DNA from: G020354645 sp050053515
GTDB taxonomy: Bacteria; Desulfobacterota; Desulfobacteria; Desulfobacterales; G020354645
DNA: 14,200 nucleotides
Reading direction: 5' to 3'
Assembly: GCA_050053515.1 (NCBI GenBank)
Contig: JASFTQ010000092.1
Location: 1-14,200 of the forward strand
The notes under the pieces were generated by a model. The model made no database searches. It was not told the DNA's origin and saw nothing but the letters and a program-made list of their open reading frames with translations. Below are positions 7,301 to 13,537 of the stretch, piece by piece (position 1 is the first letter of the stretch; each line of letters opens with the position of its first letter). The translations under genes were made by a program, and so were the position numbers.

Positions 7301-8302
7301 ATGAATGCCAAGCAAAGGGTCATGGGCATGCTGAACCACCAAAAAACGGATCGGATGCCCTGCTTCGGTGCCAATTCAACAGCAACCTACGATCAGATGA
7401 AAAAGGTTCAAGCCTTTTGGCCCGAAGCCCATGAAAATGGGGAAGCGATGGCAAAATTGGCACTGGCGGCTCACCGAGTGCTGGGGTTTGATGCTGTCAG
7501 GGTACCCTTTTGCCAGACCCTGGAGGCAGAGGCATTGGGCTGTCTCCTAAAACCAGGTGGCTCCGACGGGATTCCGGGAATCGATCCACCGCCACCTTAT
7601 AAAATTGACGACACCCCCCTGTTTCCGGATGACTTTCTTACCAGGGGAAGAATACCCGAACTGCTCAGGGCGGTTCGGATACTTAAAAGAGAAGTGGGAG
7701 ATGACACCGCGATTGTGGGCGGGATCATCGGCCCTTTTACTGTTGCCGGAGCCTTGCTGGAACCGGTATCCCTCTTGAAGGCGAGCTTTAAGATGCCCCA
7801 GAAGATGCGTTCTTTCCTTGAGGTCGCCGAAAAGGCTGGCAGCGCCCTGGCCCTTGCCCTTGTCGATGCAGGTGCCGACATCATCGCCTGTGAGGACATG
7901 ACGGCCTCGCCGGCATTGATTGCCCCGGACACGTATCGAGATTTTGAACTGGAATATCAAAAACGGCAATTCGATGCCATCTCTGTCCCAAAGATATTGC
8001 ATATTTGTGGCAATGTAGACCAGATTGTTGAATGGATGGGTCAAACCGGTGCCGATATTTTGAGCATCGAACCGAAATCCAGCGGCAAGCTGGCCCGCGA
8101 GAAATGCGGACCGGATCTGATTTTGATGGGCGGGGTTGATACCGTCACGACCCTTTACCTGAAAGACCCTGCGACAGTCAGAAATGAGTGCCAGAAATCG
8201 ATTGCAGACGGCATCCAGATTCTGGCCCCGGGGTGTGCGGTAGCACCCGGTACGCCGCTTGAAAATCTTCGAGCCATGGTGGAGGTGGCCAAAGCACACT
8301 AG
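7301..8302 (+). CDS. mtbA: MtbA-like methyl-corrinoid methyltransferase (UroD family, zinc)
   Basis: In methanogens MtbA demethylates the methylated corrinoid protein and methylates coenzyme M. This 333-residue protein belongs to that uroporphyrinogen-decarboxylase-related family. The zinc site is visible: H234 and C236 in LHICGNVD, and C312 in APGCAVAPGTP, the usual HxC...C arrangement for thiol activation. The N-terminus KQRVMGMLNHQKTDRMP is the standard start of the family. ATG 7301 was chosen on that basis and because a purine-rich GAGAGGGAG lies about ten bases upstream; in-frame ATG 7277 and TTG 7259 would add 8 or 14 residues. It ends on TAG and is followed by a long palindrome. The acceptor in a bacterium is not known from sequence: coenzyme M, tetrahydrofolate or another thiol are all possible, so the symbol is by homology only. 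Confidence 0.8.
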   Translation: MNAKQRVMGMLNHQKTDRMPCFGANSTATYDQMKKVQAFWPEAHENGEAMAKLALAAHRVLGFDAVRVPFCQTLEAEALGCLLKPGGSDGIPGIDPPPPYKIDDTPLFPDDFLTRGRIPELLRAVRILKREVGDDTAIVGGIIGPFTVAGALLEPVSLLKASFKMPQKMRSFLEVAEKAGSALALALVDAGADIIACEDMTASPALIAPDTYRDFELEYQKRQFDAISVPKILHICGNVDQIVEWMGQTGADILSIEPKSSGKLAREKCGPDLILMGGVDTVTTLYLKDPATVRNECQKSIADGIQILAPGCAVAPGTPLENLRAMVEVAKAH

Positions 8303-8305
8303 AAA

Positions 8306-8442
8306 CCATTTCAAAAATGTCTTTTGGCCCAAACTCTTTGTTGGTATCTCGTTTCAAATCCTCGACCTACAGCAGTATGCCTGCGGTTTGAAACTAGGCC
8401 CCGCCGCGATTTTGAGTCAAAATCCTATTTTTGAGATGGCTT
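8306..8442 (+). repeat. Nested palindromic element after mtbA (about 137 bp)
   Basis: The outer arms are imperfect (CCATTTCAAAAAT from 8307 against ATTTTTGAGATGG ending 8441). The inner arms are exact (GTTTCAAA 8351-8358, TTTGAAAC 8387-8394). The element starts a few bases after the TAG stop of mtbA. Its size, nested layout and core (a CTAC...GTATGC...TTTGAAA pattern) resemble the element at 11079-11221 after pylSc. No gene is seen in it. Confidence 0.55.
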
Positions 8443-8460
8443 CTTGAAGCCATCTCAAGG
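8433..8460 (+). repeat. Perfect 12-bp hairpin
   Basis: TTGAGATGGCTT (8433-8444) and its exact complement (8449-8460) enclose the loop CTTG. No T-run follows directly, so it is not a standard intrinsic terminator, but it overlaps the end of the palindromic element and would block the 3' end of the upstream transcript from decay. Confidence 0.6.
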
Positions 8461-8494
8461 ACATGCCGTTCAAGCATGGTCCGAAACGAACAAC

Positions 8495-8521
8495 AGGAGC
8501 TCTTTTGATTGCTCCTTTTTT
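8495..8521 (+). terminator. Probable rho-independent terminator after mtbA
   Basis: AGGAGC (8495-8500) pairs with GCTCCT (8511-8516) around a ten-base loop, and six T residues run from 8516 to 8521. The stem is short. It would end the methyltransferase transcript before the dehydrogenase gene. The rest of 8522-8671 holds no gene that I can recognise. Confidence 0.5.
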
Positions 8522-8671
8522 ATGTGCCGAACTCTCTTGTATTCCTTCAGGGGGGAGGGTCTTTTTCTCAGAAGTTCAAGGGAGGCAGACGCCGAAGTGA
8601 AGCGAAAAAAGCCCTTCTTAAATACGCCTGTTCTCTTTAGAAAGATGTGAATAAAAACCAGGGGATCAAAT

Positions 8672-9763
8672 ATGAAATCCTATGATATTGCCGTAATACC
8701 CGGTGATGGCGTCGGAATGGAGGTTGCTGGGGAAGCCATCAAAATATTACACACGGTTGCAGACAAATACGGTTTTGGTGTTAAAACCGAGACATTCGAT
8801 TGGGGGTGCGACTATTTTCTGGCGCACGGCCAAATGATTCCGCCTCAATTGCTGGAAACCCTTAAGAATTTTGATGCCATTTTCTTAGGTTGCATCGGAG
8901 ATGCTGCCAAAGTCCCCGATCATGTCTCGCTGACTATTTTACTTACCATCCGCAAAGGATTTGAACAGTATGTCAATCTTCGACCCATCAAACTATATCC
9001 CGGTGTAAAGACACCTTTGAAGAATGCTTCACCGGAAACGGTTGACATGGTGGTTGTCAGGGAAAACACGGAGGGCGAGTATTCTGCAACCGGCGGATTT
9101 TATAAATTGGGAACACCGGATGGGATTGCCCTTCAGACCGCCATATTTACCCGCAAAGGCTGTGAACGCGTCATGCGCTATGCTTTTGATCTGGCTCGCG
9201 AGCGCAAAAAACTCGGCAGCTCGCCGGCCGGGATGGTTACCAATTGCACCAAATCCAACGCGCTGAATTACTCGATGGTGTTTTGGGACAACGTATTTGA
9301 CAGTGTCGCCGAGGACTACCCGGACATAAAAACGGATAAGGCCATGGTGGATGCCATCACCATGTGGATGGTAAAAAATCCGGAGTACTTTGATGTTATC
9401 GTGGCATCCAATCTTTTTGGCGATATCATCACCGATCTCGCTGCCATGCTTCAAGGCGGCATGGGGTTTGCGGCCGGGGCAAATATCAACCCGGAGAGGC
9501 AGTACCCCTCATTGTTTGAGCCGATTCACGGCTCTGCTCCGAAATATGCAGGAAAACAACTTGTCAATCCCGTGGCAGCCATAGAGTCAGTCCGGTTGAT
9601 GATGCATCACGTAGGCGAGGCGGATGCCGGTGCTGATATTGAAACCGGTTTAAGGCGAGTCTTGAAAGCGGGCGATGTGAAAACACGGGACATGGGGGGC
9701 ACCAATTCGACGGCGGAAATGGGGGATGCCGTCAAGGTGGCTATTTTATCGATTGATGACTAA
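8672..9763 (+). CDS. Tartrate/D-malate-type decarboxylating dehydrogenase
   Basis: A 363-residue NAD-dependent beta-decarboxylating dehydrogenase of the isocitrate/isopropylmalate fold. Motifs in order: IPGDGVG near residues 9-15, the NLRPIKLYPGV segment typical of the tartrate/D-malate dehydrogenase branch, VRENTEGEYS at 129-138, catalytic lysine K194 in NCTKSNAL, metal ligands D227, D251 and D255 (NLFGDIITDL), and the nucleotide loop PIHGSAPKYAG at 284-294. It would oxidise and decarboxylate D-malate, tartrate or a similar 2-hydroxy acid; isocitrate or isopropylmalate are less likely but not excluded. ATG 8672 has GGGGA upstream. It ends on TAA. It sits alone between a probable terminator and the pylT region, and has no known part in methylamine or Pyl metabolism. 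Confidence 0.8.
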   Translation: MKSYDIAVIPGDGVGMEVAGEAIKILHTVADKYGFGVKTETFDWGCDYFLAHGQMIPPQLLETLKNFDAIFLGCIGDAAKVPDHVSLTILLTIRKGFEQYVNLRPIKLYPGVKTPLKNASPETVDMVVVRENTEGEYSATGGFYKLGTPDGIALQTAIFTRKGCERVMRYAFDLARERKKLGSSPAGMVTNCTKSNALNYSMVFWDNVFDSVAEDYPDIKTDKAMVDAITMWMVKNPEYFDVIVASNLFGDIITDLAAMLQGGMGFAAGANINPERQYPSLFEPIHGSAPKYAGKQLVNPVAAIESVRLMMHHVGEADAGADIETGLRRVLKAGDVKTRDMGGTNSTAEMGDAVKVAILSIDD

Positions 9764-9861
9764 GAAGAACAGAGGCCGCCTGACATCATGGATTTCTTTC
9801 CCGCTGGATCGGCATCCTACAAATCGATGATGAAAATGTGGGAGCGGCTTCGACACGGCTG

Positions 9862-9926
9862 TCTTCGACCCTGAGCAGTTCGGCCCTGAGCTCACTGCCG
9901 AAGGGCTCAGACCGAAGGGAGCTCGT
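9862..9926 (+). repeat. Palindromic repeat of the CCCTGAGC/CCGAAGGG type
   Basis: Interleaved short inverted repeats: TTCGGC (9879-9884) with GCCGAA (9897-9902), and repeated CCCTGAG words against CTCAG. Similar sequences are common dispersed intergenic repeats in proteobacteria-like genomes. Together with 9764-9861 and 9927-9976 this stretch holds no gene I can support. Confidence 0.45.
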
Positions 9927-9976
9927 CGCAGGCCAGCCGCGATCGAAACGGTGATGCGGGCTGGACGGATTAAAAT

Positions 9977-10005
9977 TTGACGGATGATAGTTGCTGCGAT
10001 AAAAA
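9977..10005 (+). promoter_or_regulatory. Possible sigma70-type promoter for pylT
   Basis: TTGACG (9977-9982) fits the -35 box in five of six positions. A 17-base spacer leads to TAAAAA (10000-10005), four of six for the -10 box. Transcription would start about 7-10 bases before the tRNA. No activator site is recognised. Confidence 0.4.
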
Positions 10006-10019
10006 AGGATAATGGCCCT

Positions 10020-10093
10020 GGGGGGTGGATCGCAATGTGATCGTGTGGACTCTAAATCCACATAGGCGGGTGCAACTCCCGTACTCCCCGCCA
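10020..10093 (+). tRNA. pylT: tRNA-Pyl (amber suppressor, anticodon CTA)
   Basis: The sequence folds as the unusual pyrrolysine tRNA and closely resembles bacterial pylT as I remember it. Acceptor stem GGGGGGT (10020-10026) pairs with ACTCCCC (10083-10089), with one G-T pair; discriminator G is at 10090 and CCA is encoded (10091-10093). A single base separates the acceptor from a 4-bp D stem (GATC/GATC) with a small loop. The anticodon stem is extended (at least six pairs), the loop is CTCTAAA, and the anticodon CTA lies at 10052-10054. The variable region is three bases (TAG). The T stem GCGGG/CCCGT closes a loop TGCAACT that lacks the usual TTC. These are known peculiarities of tRNA-Pyl. 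It reads UAG in the three methyltransferase genes. Confidence 0.96.
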
Positions 10094-10112
10094 TAGTTGG
10101 GGGCAAGCGCTC

Positions 10113-10182
10113 AACGTCCGTTGTCAGTCGTTTGTTGTCCGTGGTTTGCTAAATGCAACGGGCCACGAACCACTGACCGTTA
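10113..10182 (+). repeat. Imperfect palindromic repeat between pylT and pylSc
   Basis: Left part 10113-10144 and right arm 10163-10181 are imperfect inverted copies built of GTCCGTTGTC and GTCAGTGGTTCG-like words. It shares an exact ten-base word with the palindrome at 7062-7146. No terminator with a T-run is seen between pylT and pylSc, so the tRNA and pylSc may share a transcript. Confidence 0.5.
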
Positions 10183-10236
10183 AATGTTATCTCGATTTCA
10201 ACGAAAGCCCAATAAAAATTTTGAAGGAGAGTTGCG

Positions 10237-11079
10237 GTGACCATCACCTGGACCTCAACCCAGGCCCGGCGCCTAAAAGAATTGGATGCTCCCGAGTCGT
10301 CATTGGACATGCATTTTGAAGATACCTCCGTCCGGGAACGAGCTTACCAGGAGTTGGAGAAAAAATTGGTAACGGAACATCGGCAGCGTTTGAAAGAATT
10401 CCGCGATATCCACCTGCGCCCTGCGTTGTGCCGCCTTGAAAGCAGACTGATTGATACCCTGGTGCAAAAGGGCTTTGTCCAGGTCACAACGCCGATTATC
10501 ATGTCCAGAGGGCTGCTGAATAAAATGTCGATCGATGCCGATCACCCGCTGACTTCCAAGATTTACTGGCTGGATCAAGGCAAATGTCTGCGTCCCATGC
10601 TGGCGCCTCATTTATATTATGTACTGGTGGATTTGCTTCGGTTGTGGGATGAACCGGTTCGGATTTTCGAAGTCGGGCCCTGTTTTCGAAAGGAATCTGA
10701 GGGATCGAAGCATTCCAGCGAGTTCACCATGCTCAACCTGGTCGAAATGGGGCTTAAAGAGGAAACCCGGGAAGCTAGAATCAAGGAACTGGGCACCCTG
10801 GTATCCAGGGCGGCGGGGCTGAGGGATTTTGAATTCAAACGTGTGGCCTCCGAAATATACGGCGATACGATAGACATTGTGGCCGGCAGCGATGCGATCG
10901 AGATAGGATCGTCTGCCATGGGTCCCCATCCCCTGGATCATCCCTGGAGAATAAACACCGCTTGGATTGGAATCGGATTTGGTTTGGAGCGCCTGCTGAT
11001 GGTCGCAGAAAATACAAGCAACCTGGCGAAATTGGGACGGAGCTTAACTTACCTGGATGGAATCCGATTGAATATTTAG
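10237..11079 (+). CDS. pylSc: Pyrrolysyl-tRNA synthetase, catalytic domain PylSc
   Basis: A class II aminoacyl-tRNA synthetase core that charges tRNA-Pyl with pyrrolysine. The 280 residues hold only the catalytic domain, as in the split bacterial enzyme; the tRNA-binding PylSn domain must be a separate protein and is not in the window. Motif 2 runs through FEVGPCFRKES (144-154) to EFTMLN (162-167) and motif 3 is GFGLERLLMV (247-256). By alignment from memory with the archaeal enzyme, Pyl-pocket residues N167, Y208 and W243 are kept, while the position matching archaeal Cys348 appears to be V169. GTG 10237 has AAGGAGA at 10224-10230. The gene ends on TAG directly at a long palindrome. It heads the pylSc-pylB-pylC-pylD series. 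Confidence 0.95.
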   Translation: MTITWTSTQARRLKELDAPESSLDMHFEDTSVRERAYQELEKKLVTEHRQRLKEFRDIHLRPALCRLESRLIDTLVQKGFVQVTTPIIMSRGLLNKMSIDADHPLTSKIYWLDQGKCLRPMLAPHLYYVLVDLLRLWDEPVRIFEVGPCFRKESEGSKHSSEFTMLNLVEMGLKEETREARIKELGTLVSRAAGLRDFEFKRVASEIYGDTIDIVAGSDAIEIGSSAMGPHPLDHPWRINTAWIGIGFGLERLLMVAENTSNLAKLGRSLTYLDGIRLNI

Positions 11080-11221
11080 AAGCGATTTTATAACCCCATC
11101 TCATGCCCGATAGCTGCGTTGCAAACCGATTTAACATGCCCACATACTACCGTGTATGCTCCGCTTTGAAATCGGTTTGCGCCTTGCTCTCGAGCATGAT
11201 CTGGGGTTATAAAACCGCTTC
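11079..11221 (+). repeat. Long nested palindromic element after pylSc (143 bp)
   Basis: The outer arms 11079-11106 and 11194-11221 are complementary at 25 of 28 positions. Inner arms GCAAACCGATTT (11121-11132) and 11169-11180 are exact complements. The left arm begins on the last base of the pylSc stop codon. It could fold as a large hairpin in RNA or a cruciform in DNA. It lacks a T-run and is not a standard terminator. It is related in layout and core sequence to the element after mtbA. Confidence 0.7.
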
Positions 11222-11261
11222 CAAGAAAAACATTTCAGAGTTAGCGAGATCTTGAATTGGT

Positions 11262-12371
11262 ATGAAAGAAAAAAGACAAAAGTTTGAAGATATACTCTCC
11301 AGGGCGCTTCGAAAAGAGCAGCTGTCTGCAGACGATATTGTAATTCTGCTGAGCCTAAATAATCCGGATCAGATCAATAAACTTTTTGCGACAGCAAAAA
11401 GCTTACGCCAACATCATTTTGGCGATAAAATTTTTATTTACGGTTTCATTTACACCAGTACCTATTGTCGCAATGACTGCAACTTTTGTTTTTTCCGCCG
11501 ATCCAACCCAGAAAGCCGTCGGTATCGCAAGGCAAAACCTGAAATTGTTTCGGCGGCCAGACACCTGGCTGACTCCGGTGTTCACCTCATCGATCTGACC
11601 ATGGGAGAAGACCCCGCCCTTTTCAATGGCAGCGGGGCCGGTTTTGACCGTCTTATTGATTTGGCAGATTCTGTCCGACAAGCAACCGGGCTGCCCATCA
11701 TGGTATCCCCAGGAGTGATATCCCCAAGTGTCTTAAGCAGACTTGTAAAGTCCGGCGCCTGCTGGTATGCCTGCTACCAGGAGACTCACAACCGGTCGTT
11801 GTTTCGTCAGCTCAGACCCGGCCAGAGTTATGCGCAGCGGCTGGAAGCCAAGCGTCACGCCCATAATTCGGGCCTGTTGATCGAAGAAGGATTGCTGTGC
11901 GGGGTGGGTGAAACCGCCAGGGACATCGCCCGGTCAATCGCGGTGATGCAAGCATTGAATGCCGACCAGGTGCGGGTCATGAACTTTGTTCCCCAGCCGG
12001 GAACCCCAATGGCAGAAAGAACGCCACCAGACCCCCGCATGGAAGCATTGGTCATTGCCGTCATGCGGTTGGCTTTTCCGGACCGGTTGATACCGGCTTC
12101 ATTGGATGTGGATGGTCTGGCCGGGCTCAAAAAACGCCTGGACGCCGGTGCCAATGTGGTCACCTCCGTAATACCCAAGAGCCAGGGATTTGCCGGGGTG
12201 GCACAACACTCTCTTGATATAGAGTCCGGTAGAAGAACCAAAACCGCCGTGCTGAAAGTTCTGGATACCGCCGGATTGAAACCGGCAACGAGCCGGGCGT
12301 ATTTTTCCTGGGTTGCGGAACGTCAAAAAAAAGTGGCAGCAAGCAATTCGAGAGGAAAAATTGCGTGCTAG
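11262..12371 (+). CDS. pylB: 3-methylornithine synthase PylB (radical SAM)
   Basis: The first enzyme of Pyl synthesis: a radical SAM mutase that rearranges L-lysine to (3R)-3-methyl-D-ornithine. The product has 369 residues. The cluster motif CX3CX2C is at C69, C73 and C76 (YCRNDCNFC), followed by FFRRSNPESRRY, a family signature. GVGET at about 215-219 and MNFVPQPGTPM are further radical SAM barrel segments of the PylB/BioB-like group. ATG 11262 gives the expected N-terminus; only a weak ribosome binding site is seen. It lies 182 bases after pylSc, across the palindrome, and overlaps pylC by seven bases. It ends on TAG. The last 20 or so residues (KKVAASNSRGKIAC) look like an unconserved tail. 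Confidence 0.95.
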   Translation: MKEKRQKFEDILSRALRKEQLSADDIVILLSLNNPDQINKLFATAKSLRQHHFGDKIFIYGFIYTSTYCRNDCNFCFFRRSNPESRRYRKAKPEIVSAARHLADSGVHLIDLTMGEDPALFNGSGAGFDRLIDLADSVRQATGLPIMVSPGVISPSVLSRLVKSGACWYACYQETHNRSLFRQLRPGQSYAQRLEAKRHAHNSGLLIEEGLLCGVGETARDIARSIAVMQALNADQVRVMNFVPQPGTPMAERTPPDPRMEALVIAVMRLAFPDRLIPASLDVDGLAGLKKRLDAGANVVTSVIPKSQGFAGVAQHSLDIESGRRTKTAVLKVLDTAGLKPATSRAYFSWVAERQKKVAASNSRGKIAC

Positions 12372-13537
12372 TCGGAGTTGTCGGCGGAAATCTTCAGGGC
12401 GTCGAAGCCACCTATCTCGCACGAAAAGCGGGTTGGGAAGTGATCGTTGTTGACCGCAAACCGGTTGTTCCCGCAGCCGGTTTGTGTGACAGCTATATAC
12501 CGTTGGACGTTACCGCCGAGAAAGATTTGGGGGCGGTCCTGGGAAGGGTGGATTTGATCATCCCGGCTCTGGAAAATGACAAGGCCTTGGCATGCTTGGA
12601 GCAATGGGCCCGGGACAAGAGCATGCCGTTTGCTTTTGATTCTGCTGCCTATTTTATAACTTCATCCAAATTAAGATCCTATCAGCTTTTTACTGACCTC
12701 GGCTTATCAATACCGTCACTTTGGCCGGAGTGCGGTTTTCCCGTAATAGCCAAACCAGCCACAGGAAGTGGCAGTCATGGGGTTTCAGTTTTTTATGACT
12801 CGAACTCTTTGCAAAACCATATACAAAAATCCCATCGTGAGTGGATTCTACAAGAATATATCCCCGGCCCCTCCTATTCTATAGAGGTAATGGGGTTGCC
12901 CGGACGCCATGTGCCGCTGCAGGTCACGGATCTGGAAATGGATGCCGATTACGACTGCAAACGCGTCATTGCCCCGACAGGGCTGACGCAATCGCTTATT
13001 GCGGATTTTGAGAACATCGCCGTGACATTGGCCGGTAGCTTGGATCTGAAAGGCCTGATGGATGTGGAGGTCATTTTACAAGACGATCGTCTCAAGGTCC
13101 TGGAGATTGACGCCCGGTTGCCCAGCCAGACGCCGACTGCCGTATTCAGGTCTACGGGATTTAATATGATAGAGGTGCTCGCAGAACTGTTCTTGAATCC
13201 GCCAAGTAAATTCGACCCGCGTTTGAAGCCCGCAAAAGGGGTTGTTTACGAGCACATCAAAGTATCGTCAAATGTGCTGGAAGTTGCCGGTGAAAATATA
13301 ATGACTGTCACCGATGCCCTTTTTTTGCATCAAGATTTTTTCGGAGCAGACGAAGCCATCACAAACTATCGTGCGGGTCGTGACACCTGGGTGGCAACCT
13401 TGATCATTTCCGACGACACCCTTGAGACGGCCCGGCAAAAGCGCTATCATGTGATCGAGGAGATTCGGCAGCATTTTAACCTCAGCGTGTATCGGGACCC
13501 GGAACCCATTGTAGACATCAAGGGAAGGCAACCGTGA
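12365..13537 (+). CDS. pylC: 3-methylornithine-L-lysine ligase PylC (ATP-grasp)
   Basis: The second enzyme of Pyl synthesis: it joins 3-methylornithine to the epsilon-amino group of a second lysine using ATP. The product has 390 residues. The N-terminal dinucleotide-like fold begins VGVVGGNLQG (residues 3-12), a PylC hallmark. The ATP-grasp domain shows K130 in FPVIAKPATGSGSHG, LQEYIPGPSYSIE at 162-174, and metal-binding E247 and D249 with R251 in LEIDARLPSQTP. The start is GTG at 12365, overlapping the end of pylB; purine-rich AGAGG lies a few bases upstream within pylB. It ends on TGA, overlapping the GTG of pylD by four bases, so pylB-C-D are translationally coupled. Confidence 0.95.
   Translation: MLVGVVGGNLQGVEATYLARKAGWEVIVVDRKPVVPAAGLCDSYIPLDVTAEKDLGAVLGRVDLIIPALENDKALACLEQWARDKSMPFAFDSAAYFITSSKLRSYQLFTDLGLSIPSLWPECGFPVIAKPATGSGSHGVSVFYDSNSLQNHIQKSHREWILQEYIPGPSYSIEVMGLPGRHVPLQVTDLEMDADYDCKRVIAPTGLTQSLIADFENIAVTLAGSLDLKGLMDVEVILQDDRLKVLEIDARLPSQTPTAVFRSTGFNMIEVLAELFLNPPSKFDPRLKPAKGVVYEHIKVSSNVLEVAGENIMTVTDALFLHQDFFGADEAITNYRAGRDTWVATLIISDDTLETARQKRYHVIEEIRQHFNLSVYRDPEPIVDIKGRQP

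Noticed and set aside
7547..8332. Minus-strand open frame of 261 codons across mtbA
   Set aside because: It is antisense to a protein with intact zinc motifs. The translation is low in recognisable motifs and looks like a shadow frame.
8259..8650. Small plus-strand open frames between mtbA and the dehydrogenase
   Set aside because: They run through the palindromic element and terminator, have no family likeness, and no clear ribosome binding sites.
9786..10106. Minus-strand open frame of 106 codons over the pylT region
   Set aside because: It overlaps the tRNA gene and palindromic repeats; its translation is repeat-derived.
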